Part shown: piece by piece, positions 11,001 to 22,528 of the stretch
Position numbering within the stretch: position 1 is the stretch's first letter
Layout: each line of letters starts with the position of its first letter
Source of the DNA: Narthecium ossifragum
Taxonomy: Eukaryota > Streptophyta > Magnoliopsida > Dioscoreales > Nartheciaceae
DNA length: 64,000 nt
Reading direction: 5' to 3'
Assembly: GCA_963920575.1 (NCBI GenBank)
Contig: OY986965.1
Location: 2,293,072-2,357,071 of the forward strand
Made by a program: the position numbers and the translations under genes
The notes under the pieces: model-generated
Database searches by the model: none
The model's input: the letters and a program-made list of their open reading frames with translations, nothing else
What the model was told of the DNA's origin: nothing

Positions 11001-14000
11001 CGGCTGACACCACCTCCTTTGCCTACCATGGCACAATATTTACACACCCATCCAAATCTTGTTCCGGGAAGAGGATCCCCATATTGCCACCCAATATCCT
11101 CTTCACGTGATTTCGAACCCATTTAACTGAAATTATAGGATATTTAAAATAAAAGTTATGAAAAGTTATAACATGTACCAGCAATTTTAGTACTCATTTT
11201 CTATAATTTTCCTATTTTTTTCCATTTTTGGATTTTATAATATTTTAAATTATTCAAAAAATCGTTTCTTAGTATTTTAGATAATTAAAAACAAGTCATT
11301 ACTATTTCAAATAAATTAGTAATATTTTAAATAATTCAGTAGACTTTGTGTAACTTTGAATTTAATTTAATAACTAATCTTTATACCCAGATGAAATGAT
11401 AGAAAACAACAATTAATGAGTAGAAATGATAAAATATAAATGAAGTAATGAACAAACTTATATCTAACTTGAGATAAAAAGAAATAATCTAATATTTTAA
11501 TACTTTAACAGTTTAACCCATGTTAATAACTTAAGTTATGTTAATAGCTTATCTTATGTTAATAACTAGCTATTAAAATATAAATAAATTAATACCTTTA
11601 TATCTTTACTCGGTGGAACCGAGGGTTTAAGGCTTTAAGGCTTAAGCCAAAGAGGAGATCGGCGTCTTCCTCGCTCGACACCGACGGCGGGCCGTTTCTC
11701 TTCCTCTTCCTCTCCGACGCCGTTCCTCTTCCTCTTCCTCGCCGACGCCGACGCCGTTCCTCTTCCTCGCAGACACCGTTCCTCTTCCTCGCTCGACGCT
11801 GTTCCTCTTCCTCGCTCGACGCCTTGATGCCGTGGAGAGGAAATCGCGGTGGAGATGGAGAGGTGGAGACTGGAGACACAGTGGAGAGGAGATCGGCGTG
11901 GTGGAGAGGAGATCAGAGAGATCAGCGCGGCGGAGGAGATGGCGCGGTGGAGATAGCAGCGGTCCAGGACCTCCAGGTACTTCCTCAGATCTCTCCACTC
12001 CTCTCCTCTCTACTCAGATCTCGGTGAGTCTCCTCTCCACCGCGCCGATCTCCTCTCTACTTCCTCAGATCTCTGCTCTGCTCCCCCTCCCTCTTATAAT
12101 CGGGCCTCCATCATTGCGGTGTCCGGCACCACTAATGTTGCCGACCGGCAATATAAAGTATCGACCGGCACCATCGAGTGCCGGTCGGCAAGAGGACAAA
12201 AAGGGTGGTGCCAGAGCCGGGGGCAATGTCGGTGCCGCTGGCCCACCGGCTCGACATTTGTCGGCCGGCACCATCGGTGCCGGTCGGCTCGGGAATCCTT
12301 GAGGCTAACCACAAACCCAAACTTTATCCATAAATACTTGGTTCTTGTTCTGTGAGCTTCCAGAAGGATCCAATCAGACAAACCATATAAAGGCATACGG
12401 CATAAAGAAATGAGTTATGTGATAAAAGATTTGCTAATCTGTTTATGAAAGTGCGGTACTTTATAACCTCTACAAATCAGCACTCCATAATGAACTCAGT
12501 CAGAGATTGGACCATTTCCTAGCAATTGATTTTATTGAAGCAGATGTCTATACTTGCACACAAAAATATGGACTATTACTTTTTAACGAAATTCATGCAT
12601 ATGTAATCACATGGATACTCTGTCCACAATCTTCCTACTAATTCAGTGATTTAGACTGGCCAGCTAATTAGTATGCAGAAACCTATTGAAGAAACTTCCA
12701 TGGCATGTAATGCATCTTATCAAGTTCATAGGTCATTTGCATACAACAATTTCATGCAGATTGAACATAAGAATGCACCTCACTCGCAATGGGCACGCGT
12801 CCTTGTAGAGTGGTGACAATTGACCAGACAAGGCTAGACATGTTAAGAACAAGAGTTTCAGAGACCCCTGAAAGAAGTATATATCAGTACAGCCCTCATA
12901 TTTATTAGAGGAAAAGCAATAATCAAGATCATCGATTCCAAGACTTGTGAGGAAACAAGATACACTTAACGTGTATTTATTATCTACAGCATAGACTAAT
13001 CAAAACAATTGTGTGGTTTCCTTCAGAGAGTAGGAAAACTGTGTAAATCTGTCTGCATAGAACTTGTCAAGAAAGATGGTGTTCACTACAGGCCAAAAAC
13101 AAAGAGATCAAAACAAAACGTAAGCATTTTCCTGCTCTTCCATGCGATTTAAAACATGGTTGTCTGTTAACGAAAACTTTCTCACTGCAAGTAATTATTT
13201 TCTTCGGTGGATCTCTTGAATTGAGTGGACAGAGTACTCACCCATTTTTCATTGAGGAAAGGGATAATGATGAACCAGATTAGACATAACCAAGGAAATA
13301 CTTGTTGGCTATGTTGTGCGGTTATGCATGAGTAACATTCACTGCTCCCATAGACTTGAACTTTCATCAGACCTCAAGTATATTCCCTAAACATGGTAAT
13401 TTATCACAATTGTTGCTCGATTTGCTTTCAAGAAATGAACAGTCACATTATCCAAAAACTGAAAGGTTAGATAACATAAATGAAATAAAAAAAAGAAAAA
13501 AATTCTTTCCGAAAACTGAAAGAGCAAGTGGCAAAAGCGCCTGATATTCGTCATGGATAGCAGCAAATAGAAATACAACAAAGCAATGCAGAGTGTCTAA
13601 AGTACAAATCCCCTAAGAAAGCAGAAACCCTTGGCGCACATACCATTCTTATTATCACCACCCCCTACTATGAACCAATTTTCCCCTACTGTGATGCCTG
13701 TATGGCCTGCTCGTGAGGCTGGAGTAACACCCTGTTGTTTTGGTCTGGACCATTCCGTCTGCAAGAAAGCAATTTTTCTTAGAATTAACTGAAGATAATA
13801 AATAACCTTCCTATAGAATGCTTGCATTAAAGCATATGAATAATGAAGACAACTATCTTACACTCTGCAAGTCAAGGACATGAAGATCATTGAAACATGT
13901 ACCATGAGAACCCCCACCAAAAATCAAAAGGTATCGATCTGCATGGCATGCTGCAGTATGGTCTGACCTTGGAGAAGGTGGGATGCCTCTGCAGATTTGT

Positions 14001-17000
14001 TTAACAGAAAGAAAATTGATATTACAAGCGTATAATTACAGAATCTAGTGCCAATTATTGCAGCACACATTCAACGCTTATAAGTTTGACAAGGGTACAA
14101 TGCCAAATACCACAGAAAGCCACAACCAACAAATTATAAAACTAACTTGATTTGATAACCTGATTTATGAAGCTGATGATTTTCCTTGACCAATAATAGA
14201 AGACTTAAAAACCAGATCCAACTTCGTTTTAACTTTGCTTGTATGATAAAAGTCTTATCACAAATTTAAGACGATATACATTACCTTTCACCATGCAGAG
14301 AGTGCACAAATGCATTGGTTTGTATTTATTACACTTTCCATTGGTCTACACAAGACAAGAGTGTTGAGAAATTTCGAGTATTACTGCAGAAATTAGAAAG
14401 GTACCTTACATCTTTTATAGTCTACAGTGCCAAAAAAAATTTCTCTGATTATCCTCTTTTTCAGCTATAGGAGTTGCAACAAGAATACATAGTTTTAGGA
14501 AGTTATCCATAATCTAGGTACAAAAGAAAAGCAAGAGTGCATTTGATGTCTTGACAGCAAGTATACAGCCAACAAGCATTTGCAGTTACAATAGAGTAAT
14601 TTATTTTCGCACTCCACAACGATGTATCTAAACCCATTTCCATTGTGGCTAAAACAGGCAATCATAATGAGTTAATACAATCTTGAAAATTTAACAAGTA
14701 AAAAGGAAAACAAATAATTACTTGTCTTACATAGCATCAATCTCGTGCCAAGTCATGGTTTCCAAGTCAAGAATGTATAAATCATTCAAGAAATTTCTCT
14801 TAGCATCTTCACCACCAAACATTATTAAATTCATACGAACAAGCGTCACCGATTGACCAGCACGTGAGATCTATATGAAGAAAGATAAATGATAAATCAG
14901 AGCTAACTGTGTTTCTTTCTTGCAACATATGTAAAAAACTAAAATAACATTGACGTGAAAACTACCATGAATTCATCATTAAACATAGTCCAGCATTAAC
15001 ATACAAAAATGCGTGTATGATCTTTTTTCCTTTGTATCCAGTATCTATGAGATACAAAGATCCACCATCAAAATCTACCAAGATTTCATCATTAAAAATC
15101 ATCCTGAATTAACATCTAAAATTTTGCGTTCTTATAAAATGCTTCCAGTGAAACAACTGAAAAGTGATAACCAAGTAACCACATTACATTTACAAATGTG
15201 TTCCATATACTCAAGAGACAGCAAGTGAGAAAATATACCCAGAAGAAATCACAGGACCAGAATTTTCACGGCTGACCTAAATGCCAGCTACATAGTAAAG
15301 ACTACAGCATCAACAGAAGACCACATCATGCTTTGTGACTTTGTCAACTTTCTTTCCAAGCACAATTACTAGAGGAGCCTGGTAACCAGTGCACTGACAG
15401 ATGGTCCTACTTTGCCAGAACAGGTATTTTAAAGCAAGAGTTTAGGACATGAGCTTCTAATAAGGAAACATGCGTGCATTTTGCACATTTTTTAAGGAAG
15501 AGAAACTATGTAGAGCATGAACTGAAGTATAGGAAAGGAAAAAATACCGGTGCCTTCCCAGAAGTCTTCAAGCTTGACCAAGTGCAAGTTTGTGGATCAA
15601 ATTCCCTCACTGTAGAAAGACAGAATGGCAATTACTTGGTTAACAGTGAAAGGAGATAGAAGAGGTCAAATTGTCACAACCTGCAACTGCTTTTGAAGGA
15701 TCTTTTGTGCGCCCAGCAATTGATAATATTTTATTTCCCAGTGAGATCTGCAAAAAGATAATTTGCTCAAAAGTGTTCAGAGCTATTAACTTTTATGTAC
15801 CATCTCAAACTGCCCATCCAACAAATTGAGGTGCAGAAATGGAGAAGAAATTTATCCATTTACCAATGAATGGCCAACACAGGGATATGTCTTAGGCTCT
15901 GATGCTGCCGCTGCTGCTTTCTGATCCACCTTTGACCATGCCAAACTTTTCAAATCCAAAACCTTCAGCCCAAATAGAAAACAAATTTAAGATACGTTAC
16001 TTCAACTACACGACAATATACTGTACATGTGATCCTAAGATTATGTTACTTCAGCTACACTATTTATACACTACACAAGGGATCCTTGCAAGATGAGTAT
16101 GTGTGGGCAGGGTGTCTGCATTTGTATCTGTGTGTGTGTAATTAACTACAGGCCATTAAATTGGCAACTGAGATGGCGAAGAGTTAACCAATATGTCATT
16201 CAAAAGGACCGCTTTAATTCATGGTCCCTAACAGATCTTTATCAACAACAATATCTTCAGAAAACAGCTATCATGACAAAGTGGTTACAGCTAGTCTTGG
16301 GTACCTGAAGGTCACTGAGGTAGCGGCCATTGTAGTTTCCACCAAAAATGTACATTTTTTCCTGCACCAAAACTGCTCCATGCTGCAAATATGCAAGAAG
16401 ATGATAGTCAATTCAGCAGCTTATATGCAACAAATCAGCAATCTACAATTCGGCTTCTGTGCAAAATAGGTGCAAGACCTTGTATCGCGGCTTGGGCCGC
16501 TGTCCTGATATAGAAGGTGTGATCCATTGGTCATAAATACTAACTGAACCAAGGCCCTCCATTATAATAGCCTTATCCTGTGTCTCCGACATTTTTGCAT
16601 TTTCTGTGGCAATAATTTTGGGCTCCATGAGAGCATCGCCATTAGGAATAGCTGATTTCTGCATTGAAATGAAACCAAAGTGATAAAAGTTTGGCAATCG
16701 AAATTTTAGTTTGCAGCTCCCATAGATAATTGCTACTGAGTGTTTGAAATTCCGAATTCTGTTTAATAACATAAAAATGAATCCATGGATCATAGATTTT
16801 GAGAATAACACATTTATTATGTCACTAGGGAGAAAATGTGAAGCAGCATATCCACGTGATATCCATTTCTGCAACCCCTCCTATTGCCTGTTTAATTTTT
16901 CACATGCAAATATACGCATTTAAATACATCATCATCTAAAATGAGGATTGCATATCATTGGAACATTATCAACTCAAGAAAGGAAGCAGACCAAGAGCAA

Positions 17001-19112
17001 AACTAAGCATTTAGTGTAAGGATGCATAAGCCATCACCTTGCAGGTTTTTATTGTACCAAAACTCGGAGTTTAACAATTGCAATCAGTGCTTTTTTTTCA
17101 AGTTATGTGTTACGTATAGACCTAATATGAAGCATAATGTCATGAATCCTATGCATGCCTTCATTGTTCAGTCAAATTTAACTAGTGGGAGTCAATCATC
17201 AAGACTAGCATCATATAGTGTTCATGTCTCGGGATGCCATTGGTTATCTTCATAGGTTCCTCATTATTAACATAGCAAAATAGTCTCAACATGTCGCAAC
17301 TCCCTTGAGAGAATAGCCTTGTTTTGTAGTATTACAACCCCATTCGCGAAATACTTATAAAATTCAGCAACTTCACCAACTAATGGTTACAAATTTCACA
17401 ATGATTGATAAGACCAATCAAAGCACTTTCAATCATATTAGTGCAAGGTACTACGTGACATAAGATATCAAAATGCGTTTACCCTCTTGAATGCAAACCA
17501 TTCAATAACACATTTACAACTTGTACTATACCATGTTTAAATATCTTGATTGAAACAAAACACAGGACTAGCTTATTTTGAAAGCTAATACATTACTTGG
17601 TAATGATTGTTACCCATTACTATAAAATCAACAATCAATTGTATAAGCACGAACTTCCAAATCTATGAGAAGAGAATTCACATACTTACATGCATCTCCA
17701 CATCCGTAACAGGCTCCACAACAAATTCAGGCACCCGTGAGTACCAAGCGGGATCTTCCTCCTATCAAGGATTTAATAACTAATCAGCGACTATGCATCT
17801 CAACTGCATTCTCAAAAGTTAGGACTTGTATACACCTCCAAAATTTTCACAAACAGACGCATAGCTTCTGTTGGAGTCATACTTCGAAGCCCATACCAAC
17901 TGCAAGCATAATTAAGTAGTTATACTTCAAATAGTGCTGTAATCGAACAGTCTACATACACACGCTGTATAATGACCAGAAAGGCTCAAGACCAGAAGCT
18001 CAAAGATGTTCATAAAAGTTACATACAAAATTGTACTACATGCTTCATACAAGCTGCAGAAAAGATCATGAAATGGAAAGTATCCTATCGGATGCAATAG
18101 ACAATAGTTTTCATTCGGCATACAACAGCTTCATTTGACCTATCAACCTAAAGAGTTCTGCATCTCTTTTCACTTTCAGACAGATTTAATATTGAAGAGG
18201 CAGCTGCAACTTCATAAACCCATAAAGTATGTTAACTTTCTTTCTTTTCCAGATGGAAATTTTATCCATGCATACAACTCCCAACCGATGTTTACATATT
18301 TTGTCATCAAAAGTCAAAGCTCCTTCAATGAGCTATTTGCTGTGGATGTCAATTGAGACCAAGTTTCATGTCAAGTCCATGAGATAAACTACATAAAAGG
18401 CCAAGACTCAAACAGCGAGCCCATCTCCACTTAAAACAACTTGTATTAAAATAACAATATGTAAAGCGTTTCTTTTAAATGAGACAAAAGGTATTGAATG
18501 GTAAAAAGATGCGCAAGAACGTTGATTTCCAGTACATGGTTAATTGACTTGAAATGGAATATAATTGGTGTTATAACGTGTAGATATCATTGTTCACGAA
18601 TTCGTGTCACGTAAATAGCAGTATAGCACCAACCTATTCCATTTGGCCTGCTCCACTGGGTTCGACGCTCTGGGTTTTGGAACCGAGCAAGGCCCCACTG
18701 TCGCCTGCATTCAAATTCCAATCAGCATATCTCAAAGATCTCGAGCCCATGGAATAAATATTCAATTTAAACGCCTCAAGAGTTCCGGATCTACATCAGA
18801 GCCACCCTAAGTAAACATCAATAAAATAAAAAACCACAAGAACCCTACAAACGCATCAAGAAATAAGAATTGATCGATCTAGATTTCACAAACACAAGAT
18901 CCCTTCCAAATCGCATAACCAAGAAATGGACATCCAAATGTAGAATCGCCGTTTACTTGCTGGAAGAGGCCGTATAGCAAGATGGCGACGTCGTTCCGGA
19001 ACCTGGAGACTGCGCCCGCAACGACGGAGTCCGATGATCCACCGAAGCCGGCGTAAGCGGCCGCCGCGTAAAACCTCTCATGGTAGGCGAGCCCCGAGCT
19101 CGCCCTCGCCAT
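5086..19112 (-). CDS. Acyl-CoA-binding domain protein with kelch repeats (ACBP4/5 type)
   Basis: Complete gene of 664 codons in 18 exons: 18957-19112, 18634-18704, 17836-17899, 17690-17761, 16479-16658, 16305-16382, 15864-15962, 15681-15747, 15548-15609, 14731-14870, 13862-13988, 13644-13758, 12779-12867, 6734-6817, 6465-6653, 6122-6277, 5556-5615, 5086-5271. All junctions are GT-AG and the frame closes. Residues about 12-100 form the acyl-CoA-binding domain (ERFYAAAAYAGF, NDVAILLYGLFQQATVGPC, WYGLRSM, EAMRLFVKILEE). Kelch motifs follow from about 185 (MYIFGGNYNGRYLSDLQ, LIMFGGEDAKRNFLNDLYIL, YLLIFGGGSHGTCFNDLHVL, WFIVGGGDNKNG, LVSFGGYNGQYSNEV), then a C-terminal coiled coil ending GGVWGWLAGTPEDK. 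Length and order match Arabidopsis ACBP4/5 (about 650-670 aa) and rice OsACBP6. Family role: binds long-chain acyl-CoA esters for lipid transport. Intron 13 is about 5.96 kb because it carries a hAT transposon. The exons appear undamaged. Confidence 0.95.
7320..7410. repeat. GC-rich subterminal repeats of the hAT element (left end)
   Basis: Short repeats of CCGGCACGG and its complement (for example 'cggcacggtccggcacgg' repeated between 7367 and 7408) lie just inside the left TIR. Comparable CCGGCACC/GGTGCCGG motifs crowd the right end (12120-12295). Subterminal repeats are typical binding sites for hAT transposases. Confidence 0.6.
7606..11122 (-). CDS. hAT transposase (BED zinc finger, DUF659, hAT dimerisation)
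   Basis: Four exons: 10088-11122, 9239-9997, 9071-9146 and 7606-8987. They are separated by 83-92-bp GT-AG introns and join in frame to 1,083 codons without a stop. Residues about 10-60 form a BED-type zinc finger (GWVCKYCAMVGKGGGVSRLK, then H and C ligands). DUF659 and the RNase H-like core follow, with MCDSWTGPTRMSIINFL and VTDNGANFKKAG carrying the expected catalytic aspartates, then TPCAAHCIDLML. The hAT dimerisation domain is around 625-700 (GESTPNLRRIAIRILSQTV, SSGCERNWSTFALIHSKVRN). A long acidic, Ser/Gln/Tyr-rich tail of about 380 residues follows. This is longer than I expect for the family, but it stays open to one stop. The start is the first ATG, which begins MGSKSREEDIGW. It appears structurally intact; activity is inference. 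Confidence 0.9.
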
Positions 19113-19490
19113 AGCCGCTCTCCTCGAGGACCTCAGAGATATCTAGGGAAGAGGAGATGCGGCTGGAGGGGAGTTTCTAGGTCTCGAAACGGATCTCGTG
19201 GGCTTTCCCGGGAGAGCTACAATATTAGTTCAAGATATCTTGGGAAGAGGAGATACATGTTGTTCACTTGTTCCGGAGGAACAGGTGCTCGCCCTCTAGC
19301 TTGTATGGAAGCACTTGCCAGTGAAAACGGGTCGGATCGAGTCCAACATCGGACCAATGAGAATAGGGATCCGCTAATTTGGATTGGATCATGGTCAAAG
19401 TATCGGATATGAGGATTGAATATCCGACCCGGTATGTTTCAGAAGAAGCTCCGAAGCCGAGATTTCGGGTCGGATGCCGGTTGGACAAAA
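19113..19490. other. ACBP upstream region
   Basis: Promoter-side flank of the ACBP gene; no coding sequence recognised. It contains a near-exact 22-base direct repeat (about 19137-19158 and 19233-19254, one difference; core 'gggaagaggagat') about 96 bases apart. This could be a small duplication or an old insertion footprint. No clear TATA box identified. Confidence 0.4.
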
Positions 19491-20512
19491 GCGTTTTTTT
19501 CATTCCGGTGCCTACACTTTCTTAAAATTATATTTTAGTATCACCAGATTTGAGATTTCCAATTCGATGCCATCAAGTTATAACATCATGGTAAAAGTGA
19601 TTCAGCCCCCAATGGCGTTATGTGGACTAATGGTAAACTGGTCACGTAATTACCATCAGCTTAAACAACCACGTGTCATGAGGGATTCCTCCCTCAGAGA
19701 TTTTCATCGCTCGCCACCTCCGCCACCACCATCGGGCGGGGCATGTTGTGCGCACAACCGCACCAGCTCCGTCGCACGACTCCCTTCTCCCCCGACCCCG
19801 CAGTCCCACACACTCGCCATCGCCAAGGATTTCGGCACACGTGAGCTCTTGACTACCCCGTCCGCCGCTCCGGATCTCGAGTCGGAACACTTCGCCACAA
19901 ATCCAACATGCTCACCACCCCCCAAGATTCCGACAGCGCCGCCATGAACGCCTCTGCTCCCTCCCACACCACCGCCTCCCCGTCGATGTCGCTCGGGAAG
20001 AACTATATGACGGAGAATTGGCGGCGATAGAGGATCTCAGCATTGACGGGAGAGAGGCGGATGAGGCGCTGCGAGGAGCCGGGAGGCGATGGGAAAACAC
20101 AGGTTTGACAAGGATTGATGGGGTCCGGAACTTGGAGTAGTCGCACCACCCAATGAACAGCTTCACGACACCTCATTGTCCTTCTCTGTCACCATGTAAG
20201 CGTACTCCGTCACGTAGTTGGCAACCTAGCTAAGGCGGTTCTCGACGGCCAGTTCGTCTTCGTCGGTGACCTCAGGGGGACGGGCGGTAGTCTTACCGCA
20301 TGTGACGGTTTTGATACAGGCGTAAACATGTGCAAAACTGTTCACGTGAGCGCATGTGAGCGGGGAACCGTCAAATTATAATAATGGAGTCGGGGGTCGG
20401 AACTAAATTTCACTTAATTTATAACCCGGTGGTATCAAATTGCAAATCTCAAAATTGATGGTACCAAAATGTAATTCTGGGAATGTGCGGGGTAGCGGAA
20501 TGCAAAAATCCC
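19491..20512. mobile_element. MULE-like DNA element with long inverted terminal repeats and gene-like interior
   Basis: About 90 bases at 19500-19590 match the reverse complement of about 20420-20505 at roughly 70 percent. The shared pieces include CATTCCG, TTTTGAGATTT(G/C)CAAT and the segment ending in GTTATA. The right end reads ggg-attttt-gcattcc on the minus strand, a Mutator-like terminus. The interior (19690-20300) is GC-rich and looks like exon sequence, unlike its surroundings; I could not identify the source gene. No transposase is present, so it would be non-autonomous, possibly a Pack-MULE. I could not find a clean 9-bp target duplication, so the outer borders are approximate. Confidence 0.55.
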
Positions 20513-20762
20513 ATAAGCAAACTCCATATACGTTTGTCACGATGTGCGTGGAGCGCAAACGTTTAATGGTGAGTTTTGTTTTGAAAAACGTTTCAGCACG
20601 AGACGTTAATAACTACCATAGAAAAATATGTTTAAATTATTTATTATATATATGTTTATTTTTAAAAGATATAAAGAAAAATATTAATTTATTATTTAAT
20701 TTAGTTTATGCGTTGTTATGTCGTCGCAACCGTGTAGTTATAAATGAAAGCATCTATAAATT

Positions 20763-20923
20763 ACTAGTGGTGCCCCTGTCATCCACCAACTCCATCCTAA
20801 TAACCACCTAATAACACAATCCCACTAACCCATTCAACTTAGGATTATCATGTCACATAGGCTCAACGTAGGGCAACATGATGGTTCACTTTGTTCACTT
20901 ATAACCATCATCAATCTCATAAG
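20763..20923 (+). repeat. Dispersed repeat family, copy A
   Basis: Begins ACTAGTGGTGCCCCTGTCA, contains 'cttaggattatcatgtcaca' and ends with an AT-rich 'cacttataaccatca' motif. Two other copies in the same orientation lie at 44747-44930 and 45391-45561. An inverted copy of its start lies near 21080-21120, continuing past a solo LTR to about 22065. Family not named. Confidence 0.65.
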
Positions 20924-21120
20924 GAGCAAAAACGGTTATGCATAATTGTCCCCTTATAATATTGATTTAATTCGTACAATTATATTTATTCTATAGTTAT
21001 AGTATACTAATCTAATACATCAACTTTATATGTTATCCATAATAATCCATTAATCATATTCGGTTTTTATAACCAAATCATCCATTAACCTGATGATTAC
21101 CATGCCAGGTGGCAGGGGCC

Positions 21121-22038
21121 TGTCGCGCCCCGACCCGCGAAAGCCCAACCGGGCCGGGCGACGCGAACCGGAACCTAACAAAACGTGAAAAAAGCTGGCG
21201 AGGGTTCCCTCTAACCTATTGGTCTCCCTAACAATTCACCAAAAGCACCCTCAATTAAAAGACAATAATTTAATGAAACTTCGAACCACAGATTTACAAA
21301 CAAAAAAAGATTTAATATACATATCCTCGGAGAGGGGAAGATTCAAATACAACATTACTCCCGTAGGAGACTATCTAATATAGGGTAAAAGCAGTAAATG
21401 ATCACCACCTCTCAGACTCCGCCTGGCGCCGCGCGCACCGTTGACCAACTGCCCGGTAGGGCCACCAAAGAGGAGCTAATGCCTGCACCTGCAAAACACA
21501 GCCCGGGTAGGAGTAAGCATGAAGGAGGAGGAGAAGAGGACGAAAAGGAGGGAAAAGGGGAAGGGAAAGCGGGGGGAAGGGGAAAAAAGGGGAAGGAGGG
21601 GAGGGAAAGTCCTCCCCTTCTGACAAGAGAGAGCGACGGCCAACGGCGGCCGTCCTCTCGAAGCAGAAAAGCCACCGACGCAGAGTCCGATCGATCGCTC
21701 CGATCGCTCGCGAAAGAAAAGCCAGTCCGGATCGATCCCACACCAAGTCGGATCGATCCGAGGCATGCTGGATCGATCCAAAACATTTGGATCGATCCGA
21801 ACGGGTCAAAAACCCACCGACTCGCTCACGAGGCGTTAGCTGTCCAAAAGCAAGCTTCCGCTCGCCCGAGCTGGGATCTTCCGATCTCAGATCCACCTAA
21901 CCATTCTAATCAAGCACTAACACAAACAAGATCAGTGTGTACACACGCGGGTGTGAAACAAACCAACAATGCGTAATTTTACCAAATTGCCCTTGTGGTC
22001 TACAATGAGCCACAGGGGTAGAGGAACAGGTCCTCACA
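21121..22038. mobile_element. Solo LTR (918 bp) with 5-bp TSD GGGCC
   Basis: The sequence starts TGTCGCGCCCCGACC and ends GGTCCTCACA, giving TG...CA termini. It is flanked by GGGCC at 21116-21120 and 22039-22043. There is no internal gag-pol, so this is a solo LTR left by recombination. The start resembles the TGTAACACCCCGACC-type ends common on plant gypsy LTRs; the superfamily is inferred. Around 21665-21800 it has a cluster of GATCGATCC motifs. It sits inside the inverted end of the dispersed repeat described above. The long open frames drawn across it (21398-21976 and antisense) are not genes. Confidence 0.8.
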
Positions 22039-22129
22039 GGGCCCACCTAATGCTATATAAGGTAGATTTCAATTTCCGCACCAATTCGTTATTATTCGAT
22101 TTTTGTGGACACGGTTTGGTTCCGTAAAG

Positions 22130-22390
22130 CCCCGCTTGGTACGGGAATACGAAACGGGAATAACTCTTAACCCGGATTAAGGGATAGAATATTCCTAAAA
22201 TATTCTCGAATCCACTACTTATTCCACACTTTATCCCCTAAACATCTTTTTCTATTTCAAGTAATCATTATAAAGTTATTCTCATTCTCCACTCTACTTT
22301 TCCCTTATTCTAATTAATTATTATAAAATTATTCTCGAAATCGGAAATAAAACCGGAATAAAGTTATTCCGCAGCAAACAAAAAATTCAT
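22130..22390 (-). mobile_element. MITE, copy 1
   Basis: A short AT-rich element with imperfect inverted ends: GCTTGGTACGGGAATA on the left, and the complement of the right end, GTTTGCTGCGGAATAA. Its reverse complement aligns along most of its length with 35725-35945, sharing 'aactttataatgatta' and 'ggattcgagaatatt'. Non-coding. The superfamily cannot be fixed without a clear target duplication. Confidence 0.7.
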
Positions 22391-22475
22391 TCGGCCAACA
22401 GCAACGCACCTCGAAACGGAGGTTCGTTCGGGTAGTAGGAACGCACCTCCAAACGGACCCTAACATCGTCCCTGT

Positions 22476-22487
22476 TATAAAACCCTA
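22476..22487 (+). promoter_or_regulatory. TATA-like motif overlapping a telo-box upstream of eRF3
   Basis: TATAAAA at 22476-22482 merges into AAACCCTA (22480-22487), about 45-50 bases before the eRF3 start. Telo-boxes (AAACCCTA) are enriched in plant promoters of ribosomal and translation genes. That role is family knowledge; use here is inferred. Confidence 0.5.
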
Positions 22488-22528
22488 GCCCGTATTGCTC
22501 CTGTACTCCATACTCTGCCTACTTCTCG

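Larger units (their letters stand above)
7304..12301 (-). mobile_element. Potentially autonomous hAT DNA transposon in ACBP intron 13
   Basis: The 8-bp duplication AGGCTAAC at 7296-7303 and 12302-12309 flanks a 4,998-bp element. The terminal inverted repeats read CAAGGATTNCCGNGCCG on both ends (17 bp, 2 differences). CA-starting TIRs with 8-bp TSDs are the hAT signature. The terminal zones are GC-rich with repeated CCGGCAC/GTGCCGG motifs (about 7320-7410 and 12120-12295). These are probably subterminal transposase-binding repeats. Between them on the minus strand is a four-exon transposase gene. 11123-11600 is an AT-rich 5' part and 11640-12060 is a GC-rich stretch that may be promoter or leader. 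Confidence 0.95.

Noticed and set aside
11598..12302. Arg/Ser-rich and repeated-Gly frames in the hAT right end
   Set aside because: They fall in the GC-rich subterminal and leader part of the hAT element and have no homology to a known domain.
21398..21976. 192-aa and antisense frames of 100-164 aa
   Set aside because: They lie wholly inside the solo LTR and have no protein motif.
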